Source of the DNA: Chimaeribacter californicus
Lineage (GTDB): Bacteria; Pseudomonadota; Gammaproteobacteria; Enterobacterales; Enterobacteriaceae
Direction: 5' to 3'
NCBI RefSeq assembly: GCF_002858675.1
Contig: NZ_PJZF01000001.1
Coordinates: 558,001 to 622,000, forward strand
Length of the DNA stretch: 64,000 nucleotides
A program made the translations under genes and the position numbers. The notes beneath the pieces were generated by a model. That model did no database searches. It was not told where the DNA came from and was given only the letters and a program-made list of their open reading frames with translations. Positions 50,941 through 60,469 of the stretch are shown here, in pieces; positions within the stretch are counted from its first letter, which is position 1, and each line of letters starts with the position of its first letter.

Positions 50941-51829
50941 ACGCCTGCTGTTCCAGCCCGGCCGCCACCAGCCCACGGAACGCGGCCAGCGCCGGGTTGT
51001 CACAATCCTGCCGCCACGCCATGTAGACGTCCGCCACCGCGCCCGCCTGCGGCAGCGGGCGGAAGGTAACGCCCTCCATCCGCAGGGACTGCGCCGAGGC
51101 CGGGACGATCGCCATGCCCAGCCCGGCTTTGACCAGCGCCAGAATGGTGTGGGTCTGGCTCAGGAACTGCACATAGCGCGGCAGCACGTTGGCCTGGCTG
51201 AACAGCGACACAATGCAGTCATAGAAATATTTCCCCTCATTCGGCGAGTACATGATAAACGGCTGGCGGTGCAGCGCCGTCAGGGCGGGGGCGGGGTCAG
51301 CCGCCAGCGGATCAGCGGCGGGCAGGGCGAGTACCAGCGGTTCACGCAGTACCCGCAGGTACTCCAGCGGGAACAGCGGCAGCGGCTGGCGCACAAACGC
51401 CACGTCCAGCGTGCGTGCCACCAGCGCCTGCAACTGCGCCGCCGACACCATCTCTTTTAAAATCATCTCCACGTCCGGCAGCACCCGGCTGGCTTCGGCG
51501 ATCAGCGCCGGGATCTGGCTGTACGCGCATACGGCGGTAAAGCCCAGCGTCAGCCGCCCGGCGACCCCGGCCGCCACCCGCCGCGCCGAGATCTCCGCCT
51601 GCTGGGTAAACGCCAGGATCTGCCGCGCATCCCGCAAGAAACTTTCGCCGGAGGCCGTCAGGCGCACCTGCCGGTGGCTGCGGGTCAGCAGCGTGACGCC
51701 CAGGGCATGTTCCAGCAGCTGGATCTGGCGGCTCAGCGGCGGCTGGGTCATAAACAGCCGCCGGGCCGCACGGCCAAAGTGCAGCTCTTCGGCCACCGCC
51801 ACAAAACAACGCAACTGGCTAAGCTCCAT
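50939..51829 (-). CDS. LysR-family regulator, probably of the adjacent sugar-acid transporter
   Basis: This 296-residue LysR protein has an N-terminal winged helix (residues 1-60; MELSQLRCFVAVAEELHFGRAARRLFMTQPPLSRQI in outline) and a LysR substrate-binding domain (LTLGFTAVCAYSQIP, LVKAGLGMAIVPASA). It is divergent from a GudP-like permease, 263 bp away. That layout makes it the likely regulator of that permease. The inducer is probably a sugar acid or aromatic acid, but this is inferred only from the neighbour. Its 3' end abuts the terminator of the RND operon. Confidence 0.85.
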   Translation of the reverse strand: MELSQLRCFVAVAEELHFGRAARRLFMTQPPLSRQIQLLEHALGVTLLTRSHRQVRLTASGESFLRDARQILAFTQQAEISARRVAAGVAGRLTLGFTAVCAYSQIPALIAEASRVLPDVEMILKEMVSAAQLQALVARTLDVAFVRQPLPLFPLEYLRVLREPLVLALPAADPLAADPAPALTALHRQPFIMYSPNEGKYFYDCIVSLFSQANVLPRYVQFLSQTHTILALVKAGLGMAIVPASAQSLRMEGVTFRPLPQAGAVADVYMAWRQDCDNPALAAFRGLVAAGLEQQA

Positions 51830-52092
51830 GATTCAATTCTTGTATCGGTTGATAGTGTTTCTAACTTAGACCGATATCGATGATGTTTCTATTATGTTAA
51901 GTGAATGATAGGCAATTGTTTTAACCGGCAGAGGGCCTGTGAGGGCCGGACGCCGGCATGCAGTGATAAAAAATAAAGAAATACAACTGTTTATTTAAAA
52001 TTTCGATAGAACAATCTACCCGCCAGCGACGGCATCTAAGGCATAACGCCGCGATCAAGGATGAAACTCACCATGATGATGTGGAGACGACG

Positions 52093-53490
52093 ATGACGAC
52101 CCCTACCTCTGCCACTTCGCCGGCACAACAACCTTCCCCACGGGCAGTCCCGGTTGAGCAGGCGCAGCCCGGCCACTTCCGTTATGTGGTGCTGGCGATG
52201 ATTTTCCTGATCACCGTGATTAACTATGCCGACCGGGCAACGATGTCGATAGCCGGGACGGAAGTCTCACGCGTGCTGGGCCTCGACCCGATGATGCTCG
52301 GGCTGGTGTTCTCTGCCTTTGCCTGGGCCTACGCGCTAGGGCAGATCCCCGGCGGCTGGCTGCTGGACCGCTACGGCGCGCGCCGCGTCTATGGGTGCAG
52401 TTTGCTGCTCTGGTCAGTGTTTACCATGATGCAGGGCACCGTGGGCTGGTTTGGTGTGACCGGGGTGTATGCCGCGATGGTGCTGTTTGCCATGCGCTTT
52501 ATGCTCGGGCTGGTGGAAGCGCCCGCGTTCCCGGCCAACTCACGCATTGTGGCCTGCTGGTTCCCCACCAATGAACGCGGTACCGCCTCCTCACTGTTTA
52601 ACTCCGCGCAATATATGGCGGTGGTGGTATTTACCCCGCTGATGGCCTGGCTGACCCACGCGCTCGGCTGGGAACATGTATTTGTCTGGATGGGCGCACT
52701 CGGGCTGGCGATCGGCGTCGGCTGGTTTGTGTTTTATAAAGAGCCGCATACCAGCCCCTACATTGGCAAGGCGGAGCTGGAGCACATCCGCGCCAACGGT
52801 GCGCTGGTGGATCTGGAGCAGAACCGCCGCCGTGACCGCCGCCGCTTCACCTGGCAGGAGGTGCGGCAACTCTTTACCAACCGCACCTTGTGGGGCATCT
52901 ACATCGGCCAGTACTGCATTACCGCGCTGAGCTACTTCTTTATCACCTGGTTCCCGATTTACCTGATCAAAGGGCGCGGTATGTCGATCATGGAGGCGGG
53001 CTGGGTGGCCGCGCTGCCGGCCATCTGCGGATTCAGCGGCGGGGTGCTGGGCGGCATGTTCTCTGACTTCCTGATCCGCCGCGGTGTGCACCCGTCACCG
53101 GCGCGCAAGACGCCGTTTGTGCTCGGCATGTTTATGGCATCAATGCTGGTGTGGGCGAACGTGGTCTCTTCAGACAGCGCGGTGATTGCGCTGATGGCGG
53201 TGGCGTTCTTCGGCAAGGGGCTGTCGGCCATCGGCTGGGCGGTGATGTCTGACACCGCGCCGGAGCAGATGATCGGCCTGAGCGGCGGGGTGTTCAACTG
53301 CCTGGGCAACATCGCCGGGATCATCACCCCGGTGGTGATTGGTTACCTGGTGGCGACTACCGGCTCCTTTGAGACGGCGCTGTGGTTTGTCGGCGCACAC
53401 GGCCTGCTGGGCATGTTCGGCTATCTGGTGGTAGCCGGGAAATTTGAACGGCTGGTGATTAAGCCGCCGGTGCAGGACGCCCGGCAATAA
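52093..53490 (+). CDS. MFS anion:cation symporter, GudP-like (glucarate/galactarate type)
   Basis: This 465-residue inner-membrane permease of the anion:cation symporter family has 12 segments. Typical features are INYADRATMSIAG in the first segment, AYALGQIPGGWLLDRYGARRVYG as motif A, RFMLGLVEAPAFPANSRI, WFPTNERGTASSLFNSAQY and the FVFYKEPHTSPYIG loop. These are the patterns of GudP/GarP, which import D-glucarate and D-galactarate. ATG at 52093 follows GGAGACGACG; a GTG at 52081 is the alternative. No dehydratase gene is adjacent, so the exact substrate is uncertain. Confidence 0.88.
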   Translation: MTTPTSATSPAQQPSPRAVPVEQAQPGHFRYVVLAMIFLITVINYADRATMSIAGTEVSRVLGLDPMMLGLVFSAFAWAYALGQIPGGWLLDRYGARRVYGCSLLLWSVFTMMQGTVGWFGVTGVYAAMVLFAMRFMLGLVEAPAFPANSRIVACWFPTNERGTASSLFNSAQYMAVVVFTPLMAWLTHALGWEHVFVWMGALGLAIGVGWFVFYKEPHTSPYIGKAELEHIRANGALVDLEQNRRRDRRRFTWQEVRQLFTNRTLWGIYIGQYCITALSYFFITWFPIYLIKGRGMSIMEAGWVAALPAICGFSGGVLGGMFSDFLIRRGVHPSPARKTPFVLGMFMASMLVWANVVSSDSAVIALMAVAFFGKGLSAIGWAVMSDTAPEQMIGLSGGVFNCLGNIAGIITPVVIGYLVATTGSFETALWFVGAHGLLGMFGYLVVAGKFERLVIKPPVQDARQ

Positions 53491-53535
53491 GCCTGCACAT
53501 GGGGGTTGCCGCCGGGAAGGCGGCAACCTGCGCCA

Positions 53536-54315
53536 TCAGGCCAGCACCACAAAATCACAGTGCTGTACTGACAGGGTACGGGTGCAGACCTCATACCCAT
53601 TATGCGTTCCCTGATTATCCGCACTTCCCTCCACGGTCTGGAAGGTGTGATCCACGCCGTCAAACGCGAGGCCGGTATGGCGCCAGTGATCCGGCCCCTG
53701 TTTCACCAGAAACAGCCCGACCTGGGCCAAATCGCTCCACGGCGTGTTGCCGCTGTCGATATGCACCCCGGGGATAAACCGCCCCTGTTCTTTGGCGCTC
53801 TGCGCCAGCCCATCACAACTCAGCGATAACGCCAGCGGCAGCGGTATCTCCTGCACGGCGCAGGCCTGCATCACCACAAAGCTCACAAACCCGGCGCACC
53901 ACGGAAACGCTTCGCCCTCCCGGCCATTGCAATACAGCCGCACCCACGGGCCGCGGTTCTCCCCGCCTAATTCAACAGGATGGGCATCCAGATGCTGGCG
54001 GGCAAGTTTCAGTAAGGTTGCCGGCAGGGTGGTGGACGGGGCGGGCAGCTTTAACACCTGCACCATCGGGGCCGCCAGCTGCGCCCAGTCATCGGGGTTT
54101 AGCGCCCCGTTGTCCTGTAACCCGGCCGCCTGCCGGAACCCCGACAGCGCCCGTTGGGTGGCCGGCCCGAAATCGCCGTCAATCACCAGGCCGTGGCCGT
54201 GGAACGTCAGCCACTCCTGCACACGTTTCACCGCACCGGATCGGGTATTCAGGGCAACCGGGCCGGGGTAATCGATTTCGGCCCGGATAAAATCGAGAGA
54301 CGAGTAATCAGCCAT
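53536..54315 (-). CDS. Peptidoglycan-binding protein with CHAP-like C-terminal domain
   Basis: This 259-residue protein has a PG_binding_1 domain (residues about 20-75; AVKRVQEWLTFHGHGLVIDGDFGPATQRALSGFRQAAGL in outline). The second half has Cys-containing FPWCAGFVSF and His-containing HWRHTGLAFD, an arrangement typical of CHAP/NlpC-P60 type amidases. No signal peptide is seen, so it may be cytoplasmic or exported by another route, as phage endolysins are. ATG at 54315 follows GAGGTAA and is chosen over 54456. There are no other phage genes nearby. Confidence 0.75.
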   Translation of the reverse strand: MADYSSLDFIRAEIDYPGPVALNTRSGAVKRVQEWLTFHGHGLVIDGDFGPATQRALSGFRQAAGLQDNGALNPDDWAQLAAPMVQVLKLPAPSTTLPATLLKLARQHLDAHPVELGGENRGPWVRLYCNGREGEAFPWCAGFVSFVVMQACAVQEIPLPLALSLSCDGLAQSAKEQGRFIPGVHIDSGNTPWSDLAQVGLFLVKQGPDHWRHTGLAFDGVDHTFQTVEGSADNQGTHNGYEVCTRTLSVQHCDFVVLA

Positions 54316-54658
54316 AATATTTACCTCACGGTAGGGAGAGAGGCCCCAGCGCGCCGGGGGAGAGGATTTTTGTGTAAAAATTAGCCTCCTCTGGCGTAAG
54401 GTAAACCGGATACCGGGGAAATAACAGACAGGCAGCCCCTCAGGAAGAAGGCACATTGATTGTATTGATAAATTACCCTGATGAATCGGAATTTCCTTAG
54501 GAAGGCGCGCCCGGCGGCGGTGTTCCCGCCCGGCTCAACACGCGCTAACCTGCGGTTACAGCGCTGATTTTTTGCAATCACCCCGTTTCCTCCCATACTT
54601 GGGTAAGCGCCGCCCACGACGGCGCGCCCCCCTTACCGTTATCAGCCAGGAGCCAGTA
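54316..54658. other. Gene-free stretch
   Basis: 343 bp between the divergent peptidoglycan-binding and nitroreductase genes. Apart from the two ribosome sites and presumed promoters I see no gene, terminator or strong repeat. A short palindromic TTCCTTAGGAA (around 54491) is the only symmetrical element noted. Confidence 0.6.
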
Positions 54659-55258
54659 ATGAGTAATGCGTTTCTCGAATCAATTACCGCCCGCCGCAGT
54701 ATCTACTCGCTGGGCAATGAACTGCCCTGTTCCGAATATGAAGTGATCAGCCTGATTACCGAGGCGGTGAAACTCAGCCCCTCCGCGTTCAATTCCCAGA
54801 GTTCCCGCGTGGTGATCCTGTTTGATGAGCAGCACCACCAGCTGTGGGAGATCGTCAAACAGGAACTGAAAAAGATTGTGCCGCCTGATGCGTTTTTCAC
54901 CACTGAAAACAAGATCGGCTCGTTTGCCGCCGGGGCGGGCACGGTACTGTTCTTTGAAGACACCCGTGTGATTGATGACCTGCAAAAGCAATATGCGCTG
55001 TATGCCGACAATTTCCCGGTCTGGTCGGAACACTCCACCGGCATCGCCCAGTTCTCGGTCTGGACGGCGCTGGCGCAGGTGAAAATCGGCGCGTCGCTGC
55101 AACATTACAACCCGCTGATTGACGAGGCGGTACAGCAGCAGTGGCACCTGCCTGCCCACTGGCGGCTGCGCGCCCAGATGCCGTTCGGCAGCATCCTGCA
55201 ACCGCCGGGTGAAAAAGGGTATATGGCGGACGAAGAGCGTTTCCGTATTTTTAAATAG
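54659..55258 (+). CDS. Nitroreductase-family FMN oxidoreductase (Frm2/Hbn1-like)
   Basis: This 199-residue cytoplasmic flavoprotein has the nitroreductase fold, with ITARRSIYSLGNELP, KLSPSAFNSQSSRVVILFDEQHHQLW and the FGSILQPPGEKGY C-terminus. These are features of the short fungal-type (Frm2-like) nitroreductase subfamily common in bacteria. It binds FMN and uses NAD(P)H; natural substrates are unknown. ATG at 54659 follows CAGGAGCCA. The frame open further upstream (54572) has no support. A terminator follows at 55286. Confidence 0.85.
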   Translation: MSNAFLESITARRSIYSLGNELPCSEYEVISLITEAVKLSPSAFNSQSSRVVILFDEQHHQLWEIVKQELKKIVPPDAFFTTENKIGSFAAGAGTVLFFEDTRVIDDLQKQYALYADNFPVWSEHSTGIAQFSVWTALAQVKIGASLQHYNPLIDEAVQQQWHLPAHWRLRAQMPFGSILQPPGEKGYMADEERFRIFK

Positions 55259-55285
55259 TGTTGCTGATGTTATTCCCCCTGCAAT

Positions 55286-55308
55286 AAGCCGCGTGAAGCG
55301 GCTTTTTC
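55286..55308 (+). terminator. Terminator of the nitroreductase gene
   Basis: AGCCGC-GTGAA-GCGGCT stem followed by five T. Confidence 0.9.
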
Positions 55309-55463
55309 ACGCGCCATCCCCATGCTCCGCCAGATTAATCAACCGGGCTGGGATTCGGCTTGCCTGCGGTAGCCACCCCCCAGCCGCCCGCGCACCCGGT
55401 TATTTTTCAGCCCGGTCATTTTTCATCCATACTTAATCAGGCTGAACAACCAGGGCAGATTCT

Positions 55464-56552
55464 ATGTATACACACCGGCTGATTTTTCCGGGCAGCGTGC
55501 TGCGCGGACGTGGGGCGATTGCCCATCTGGGGCGGATGTGCGGGCGGCTGGGACAGCGCGCGCTATTGATTGGCGGCAAACGGGCGCTGGCCTTTGCCGA
55601 ACCGCTGGTGGTACGCCAGCTGGAAGAGAGCGGCATCAGTTACCTCGGCAGTGAGTGGTATGGCGGCGAGTGCAGCGAAACGCAGATCCTGCGGCTGTCG
55701 GATCTGCTGGAACGCCATGGGGTGGAAGTGGTGATCGCCGCCGGGGGCGGGCGGGCGCTGGATACCGCCAAAGCGGCCGCCGTGCAGTGCCACGTGCCGG
55801 TGGTGACGCTGCCTACCGTGGCCTCCACCTGTGCGGCGATGACGCCGCTGGTGTTCCGTTACCATGATGATGGCCAGTTCCGTGATATGCAGGCATTGCC
55901 GGCAGGCCCGGCGGCGGCGGTGATTGACGCGGACATCCTGGCGCGCACGCCGTTGCCGGGCTTTGCCGCCGGGCTGGGGGACACGCTGGCGAAATGGTAC
56001 GAGTACCGCGCCGTGAGTGCAGCGCAGGCTAACCAATCGCTGGCGGGCGTGGTGCGTGCCCACAGCGAGTTGTGCCACACGCTGATTGCGGCGCACGCCG
56101 CCGACGCCTGTGCCGCCGTGCGGGCCGGGCAGGCCAATGCCGCGCTGGAGCAGGTGCTGGACGCGGTGTTCCTCTACGCCGGGCTGACCTCGGTGATGAG
56201 CAACGGCGGCCACACCGGCGCGGCCCATGCGCTGTATGAGGGGTTTACCGGCTCCCCGCGCACCCGGCATGTGGCACACGGCCTGCTGGTGGGGTTCGGC
56301 AACCTCTGTTTGCTGGCGCTGGAGCAGCGCCATGACCATGAGCTGAAATCCGCCATCGGGCTGGCCCGCGCCAGCGGCATCCCGGTCAGCCTGGAGGAGA
56401 TCGCCCCCGGCCTGACACCGGCGGAGTGCGCGCCTGTTTTGCAGCGTGCCGTCCGCTCAACGGATATGGCCAATATGCCGTTCCCGGTGGATGTGCCGAT
56501 GTTGCAGGCCGCGATTGACCGGGTACACCGGCTGGCCGCACAGACGGTCTGA
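55464..56552 (+). CDS. Iron-containing alcohol dehydrogenase, YbdH/HcxA-like
   Basis: This 362-residue cytoplasmic dehydrogenase of the group III metal-dependent (glycerol dehydrogenase-like) family has an NAD-binding region VVIAAGGGRALDTAKAAA and TLPTVASTCAAMTPLVFR. Metal-binding residues are expected in LGDTLAKWYE, HTGAAHALYEGF and HVAHGLLVGFG. It resembles E. coli YbdH (HcxA), a hydroxycarboxylate dehydrogenase, rather than GldA itself. ATG at 55464 lacks a strong ribosome site. A bidirectional terminator follows, shared with bcsG. Confidence 0.85.
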   Translation: MYTHRLIFPGSVLRGRGAIAHLGRMCGRLGQRALLIGGKRALAFAEPLVVRQLEESGISYLGSEWYGGECSETQILRLSDLLERHGVEVVIAAGGGRALDTAKAAAVQCHVPVVTLPTVASTCAAMTPLVFRYHDDGQFRDMQALPAGPAAAVIDADILARTPLPGFAAGLGDTLAKWYEYRAVSAAQANQSLAGVVRAHSELCHTLIAAHAADACAAVRAGQANAALEQVLDAVFLYAGLTSVMSNGGHTGAAHALYEGFTGSPRTRHVAHGLLVGFGNLCLLALEQRHDHELKSAIGLARASGIPVSLEEIAPGLTPAECAPVLQRAVRSTDMANMPFPVDVPMLQAAIDRVHRLAAQTV

Positions 56553-56571
56553 GGCGTTGCGTATTGCTATG

Positions 56572-56599
56572 AAAAAAGCCGGCGGATGCCGGCTTTTTT
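56572..56599. terminator. Bidirectional terminator between the dehydrogenase and bcsG
   Basis: GCCGGC-GGAT-GCCGGC stem with six A before and six T after, between convergent genes. Confidence 0.92.
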
Positions 56600-56621
56600 G
56601 TCTTTACACGCCATGTGGCGC

Positions 56622-58301
56622 TTATTGCGGGTACGGCACCCAGTCACCGCCGTTCAGCCGGATATAGGGTTTACCCTGGTACTGCATCACAATGGCGTTG
56701 GCATTCTCCGACACCACCGGGGTTTGCGGCAGGTTCTGCGTCAGGGTTGACCAGTCCACACTCGGCGCGGTGAAGATTTTGCCGTCCACCGAGCGTGCCA
56801 CCAGCTCCGACACCGCCAGATAGCTGCTGGGGGTGGTGATGGTCAGCGGCGTGCTCTGGTGCGGCGCCTGCATCCCGAAGAAGCGGATCCCGGCCGGGAT
56901 GTGGGTAATGCTCGGGCTGGGGATGTCACGCAAACCAGACATCTGCATCTTGTCGCCGGTGACCGCCGCCCCGTGTTCCGGCACAAACACCACCATCACC
57001 TTACGGCCCGATTTCTCCAGCTGGTCAAAGAAGGTGTTGAGCTGGCTGAGCAGCGTGGTGGCGCGGGTTTTGTAGTCCGCCGGTTTGGTCGAGCCGATAA
57101 AGCGGTTGCCGTCATGCAGCGCAATCAGGTTAAAGAAGGTAGCGCTGCGCGGCGAATCCTGTTTGGTGCCGAGCCAGCGGTTCAGGATCTCCAGATCGTT
57201 ATAGATGGGCTCGCCGTCAAACGAGGTCATCTCATGGCCGATGCCCTGTTGCGACATCAACGGCGACTGCATGTTGGCCTCTTTGCGCAGGTCGTCAATG
57301 TAACCGCCAAAGACCCCGGAGTGGTCCATCATCAGCTGGGAACTGAAGCCGAGTCTGGCGAGGTTGTCGAACAGGTAGCACTGTTGGCCCGCCGGTTTAT
57401 AGAGGTCAGCGTGTGACGGCTGGCCGCAGCTGGCACGCAGCAGTCGGATAGAGGCCGGGCCGCTGTAGGCGGTGGCGGAGTTGAAGTTGTCAAATTTCAC
57501 GTCAAAACGCGACCAGAACGGGGAGCTGTCCTGACCGACCGCCTGCATATCCGCCCAGGCCAGTGAGCAGATGTTGATCACCAGAATGTCGAACGGCTGG
57601 GCATCAGCCGGCAGCTGGGCCGGGAAGGCGGTGGCGCGCGCTTTCTCCTGATCGTAAAACTGGTTGAGGTAGGCGGTCAGGTTGGCATTGGTGGGCGGCA
57701 GGGTCTGCGCCGGGCCGGCCCCGGCGGCCACGGTGACGCCCCCCGGTGCCGTGGCCGGGGCAGCCGCGCCTGCCGGGGCCGTGGTGACCACGGTGGCCCC
57801 CGGTGCGGCACTGGTCATGCGCTCCGGCAATACCTGTACCGCCACCAGCCACGCCAGCACGCCGACGGTCAAGGTTGTTACCCGCACCCACTGCGAAATG
57901 AACAGGTAGGCCACCAGCATGGCGAAGGCGACGCCCACCCACTGCCAGTTGATAAAGCGGTCGGCGAGGTCCAGCAGGTAGGCCGGGCTGAAGCCCGCCA
58001 CCTGCGTGCCCTCTGACAAAATCGAGCGGTAACCCGGCAGCCAGGTGTCATGGTAGAACAGCCCCAGCCCCACCGGAATGGCGATGATATGCCGCCAGCG
58101 GTGCAGCCGGGGTGACGGCAGCGGGAACAGCAGGAAGGCCACGAAGATCAGGTTGCTGACCAAATCAAAGTTCAGGTAGCCGTTCCACAGCAGGGCGAAC
58201 TTCAGCAGAAAATAGTAGTTCCAGGCACCCAGCCCGCGCCAGTGTCGCCACAGGCCGGGTTGGGCGGCAGGCGCATGCCGCGCGGCAGTATTATCGCTCA
58301 T
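56622..58301 (-). CDS. bcsG: BcsG, cellulose phosphoethanolamine transferase
   Basis: This inner-membrane enzyme transfers phosphoethanolamine from phospholipid to cellulose, as in E. coli. The 559 residues equal the E. coli length. The N-terminal third has about four or five membrane segments (LWRHWRGLGAWNYYFLLKFALLWNGYLNF in outline). An Ala/Pro/Gly-rich linker follows, then a periplasmic alkaline-phosphatase-like catalytic domain with INICSLAW, the candidate nucleophile region SGPASIRLLRASCGQ, and VFVPEHGAAVTGDKMQMSGLRDIPSP in outline. ATG at 58301 overlaps bcsF by 11 bp and is preferred over GTG 58334. It is last in bcsEFG. Confidence 0.94.
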   Translation of the reverse strand: MSDNTAARHAPAAQPGLWRHWRGLGAWNYYFLLKFALLWNGYLNFDLVSNLIFVAFLLFPLPSPRLHRWRHIIAIPVGLGLFYHDTWLPGYRSILSEGTQVAGFSPAYLLDLADRFINWQWVGVAFAMLVAYLFISQWVRVTTLTVGVLAWLVAVQVLPERMTSAAPGATVVTTAPAGAAAPATAPGGVTVAAGAGPAQTLPPTNANLTAYLNQFYDQEKARATAFPAQLPADAQPFDILVINICSLAWADMQAVGQDSSPFWSRFDVKFDNFNSATAYSGPASIRLLRASCGQPSHADLYKPAGQQCYLFDNLARLGFSSQLMMDHSGVFGGYIDDLRKEANMQSPLMSQQGIGHEMTSFDGEPIYNDLEILNRWLGTKQDSPRSATFFNLIALHDGNRFIGSTKPADYKTRATTLLSQLNTFFDQLEKSGRKVMVVFVPEHGAAVTGDKMQMSGLRDIPSPSITHIPAGIRFFGMQAPHQSTPLTITTPSSYLAVSELVARSVDGKIFTAPSVDWSTLTQNLPQTPVVSENANAIVMQYQGKPYIRLNGGDWVPYPQ

Positions 58302-58491
58302 GATGTGAAGTTTTCTCTTTAGTCGTGCCGTCACGCACCCAGACGCCGGCGGATTTCAGGTAACGGGTAGGGAAGATCCGGGCTTGCAGGCCCTGCCAGA
58401 GGCGGGGCAGCGTGCGCCGTGCTGCCCAGCCCAGAAGAAAGAAGATCACGGCGGCGATCAGGAAGACCTGAATCAAATCGGACATGTTCAT
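58291..58491 (-). CDS. bcsF: BcsF, small membrane subunit of the cellulose machinery
   Basis: This 66-residue protein has one N-terminal membrane segment (about 5-24, LIQVFLIAAVIFFLLGWAAR) and a basic cytoplasmic tail with RYLKSAGVWVRDGTTKEK, as in E. coli BcsF (63 residues). BcsF links BcsE to the membrane complex. It overlaps bcsE by 4 bp (ATGA) and bcsG by 11 bp, so the three genes are translationally coupled. ATG 58491 or 58485 could be the start. Confidence 0.9.
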   Translation of the reverse strand: MNMSDLIQVFLIAAVIFFLLGWAARRTLPRLWQGLQARIFPTRYLKSAGVWVRDGTTKEKTSHHER

Positions 58492-60050
58492 GGTGCGCCC
58501 TCCGGTTGATCGGCCACCATCGGCAGACTCAGCGGCTGCGGCAGGCGGCGCGGCGGTGCGGCGGGCGCAGCCGGTTGGGCGGAGGCGGCCGCCGTAAGCG
58601 GCAGCGGGGCGTCGTCGGTGTCCGGCGCATCATGGCCGATGCGGCTCAGCTGCTCCAGGATGGCGGTGTCCTCATGCCATTCGCGGCGGCTGGTGAACGC
58701 ATCGGTGACCGGCAGCTGAAATACCGACTCCAGGGCGATCTCCAGATCCGGCAGGCGGCAGTTGGAGAGGTAGAGATGCAGGTGATGCGCATCCACCGTC
58801 ACCAGGTCACCGTCGCGCCGCAGGGTGCAGAGCGACAAGGCCTGGCGCGGCAGCAGCCCCGGCACCGGCCGCATCGACAGCAGAATGCCTTTGGTGTCCT
58901 CCGCCAGCAGGCTGCTGTCGAGCAGCGAACGCACGGTGTCACAGAAGGCCGGGCGCGCCAGCACGCCGCGTACCTGCAACGGGCGCATCCCGGTAATCAG
59001 CCGTTCCACGTCGTCCGGCAGGGGGCGGCTGTAGCGGCTGCCCTGAATGCCGTCCAGCAGCGTCAGGAAGGTCGAGAGCGAAGCCACATGTGGCACCACC
59101 AGATTGGCCCCGCAGGCCTGCAGCAGTTTTTCATCGGTATAGCGCAGGCTCACGGTCATCTCACGCACCGCAATCTTCAGGCCGTTGCCGCCTGCCTGCC
59201 GCACGTGGTGGATCTGCCGCGCCAGCGCCGGGATCGCCTGGTTGCTGTGCAGGGAGAAAATCAGCGTGGCGGCATGCAGCGCCTCGCCGCGTTGCGCCAG
59301 CTGGGCGTTGTCATCAAACAGCTGCCAGTTACTTGAGAGCGGCGGTGCGCCCTCCAGCACGCTGCGCTCGGCCAGGTACCAGCTGTCATCACTGCCGCGG
59401 AAATCGCCGGTGGGCTGGTCGTCCTGCAAGGCAAACCCGCCTTCCGGCAGGGTACGCAAATTAAAGCGCTGGTTGGTCACAATGCCTTTATCCGCTGCCC
59501 ACCAGGCCACCTGATAATAATTATTTTCCACCTCGGTGGTAAGAGAGGAAAATCCGGACAAAACCCGGTGTTGTGATATTAACGCGCTTTTTATTTTATT
59601 CACCCCGGCACTGTGGCAAATAATCAAAAGTGTGCTACCCAGCTTATTGATGAGGCGACGCATCGCCTGAAGCCATTGCGCCATTGCCTCCGGGTTCAAT
59701 TCCAGAAACAGGGTGGCAGGGGCGTAATAGATAATTAACCCCCCCGGCTTCCTGATTAACCGCCCGGCTTCCAGGGGCAAGCGAAGTAACGCGGCTTTCT
59801 GCGCCGGCAAGGTAAATAACGGCAGGCGGGCCACCGCAGCATTGGGCAGTGTGCCAAGCAGATCCCGTGGGGTTTCACCACTGCAAATCAGAGCAACATC
59901 AGTGCCTTGGGGCTGGCTTTCTGCCACCTGGCGGCATAGGCCGCGCGCATTTTCCTGTGTGTCACTATTTACCCAGTAAAGGCCGCGCACCTGCATTACC
60001 GATAATTCATCCCAAAGCTGTTTAATACCGAAGGGAAATGATAGCGCCAT
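58488..60050 (-). CDS. bcsE: BcsE, c-di-GMP-binding regulator of cellulose synthesis
   Basis: This 520-residue cytoplasmic protein stimulates cellulose production. The N-terminal part looks like a degenerate ATPase-like domain. The C-terminal GIL domain binds c-di-GMP through an RxxD site; the likely site here is TLRRDGDLVTV. Other conserved parts are FSSLTTEVENNYYQVAWWAADKGIV in outline and SLCTLRRDG. The last 45 residues are an Ala/Pro-rich tail. It is divergent from bcsR with 187 bp between them, holding both promoters. ATG at 60050 begins MALSFPFGIKQLWDEL. Confidence 0.92.
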   Translation of the reverse strand: MALSFPFGIKQLWDELSVMQVRGLYWVNSDTQENARGLCRQVAESQPQGTDVALICSGETPRDLLGTLPNAAVARLPLFTLPAQKAALLRLPLEAGRLIRKPGGLIIYYAPATLFLELNPEAMAQWLQAMRRLINKLGSTLLIICHSAGVNKIKSALISQHRVLSGFSSLTTEVENNYYQVAWWAADKGIVTNQRFNLRTLPEGGFALQDDQPTGDFRGSDDSWYLAERSVLEGAPPLSSNWQLFDDNAQLAQRGEALHAATLIFSLHSNQAIPALARQIHHVRQAGGNGLKIAVREMTVSLRYTDEKLLQACGANLVVPHVASLSTFLTLLDGIQGSRYSRPLPDDVERLITGMRPLQVRGVLARPAFCDTVRSLLDSSLLAEDTKGILLSMRPVPGLLPRQALSLCTLRRDGDLVTVDAHHLHLYLSNCRLPDLEIALESVFQLPVTDAFTSRREWHEDTAILEQLSRIGHDAPDTDDAPLPLTAAASAQPAAPAAPPRRLPQPLSLPMVADQPEGAP

Positions 60051-60237
60051 GAATTTTTCTGCTTAATGAAAAGTTTGCTGAAGTAAAAACGGAAAAAACC
60101 TATAAATCAGTCTAACATTGCCATTTGTAATCACCAACTTTACGCTTAAAAAATAATGACCCGGCAAGCCCCGCCCCACGGTGGTTTTCCGTTTTTTTTA
60201 GTGCCCCAGGCGCGTTGTCCCGTTTAAGGTAACAGGT

Positions 60238-60468
60238 ATGGATAATAAACATCAGCTTACGTTTCAGCCGGAAGCCCCGGCTATTAGTGATGACTTTTAT
60301 GTGCTGCGAAAGACGTTTGAGATCCCCGCATTCCGCTATATCGATATTTCCCGTGCATCACGTATCCCGGCATTATTGGCCCGCTGGCCGCTGCTGGGGG
60401 AATTGAGTGCGCAACCGGCCAGTGTCACCTCAGCCGCGCCACACGCCGGTGATGGGGAGTCCGCCTGA
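60238..60468 (+). CDS. bcsR: BcsR, small regulator of cellulose synthesis
   Basis: This 76-residue cytoplasmic protein has the central BcsR pattern DDFYVLRKTFEIPAFRYIDIS and the terminal ARWPLLGELS, close to E. coli BcsR (YhjR, 62 residues). The C-terminal 18 residues are an added Ser/Ala/Pro tail. It acts with BcsQ in assembling the synthase complex. ATG at 60238 follows AAGGTAACAGGT. bcsQ starts 2 bp after its stop. Confidence 0.9.
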   Translation: MDNKHQLTFQPEAPAISDDFYVLRKTFEIPAFRYIDISRASRIPALLARWPLLGELSAQPASVTSAAPHAGDGESA

Positions 60469-60469
60469 G

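Noticed and set aside
53536-54315. Prophage remnant around the peptidoglycan-binding protein
   Set aside because: Only one endolysin-like gene is present; no holin, integrase or structural genes lie nearby, and neighbours are metabolic genes.
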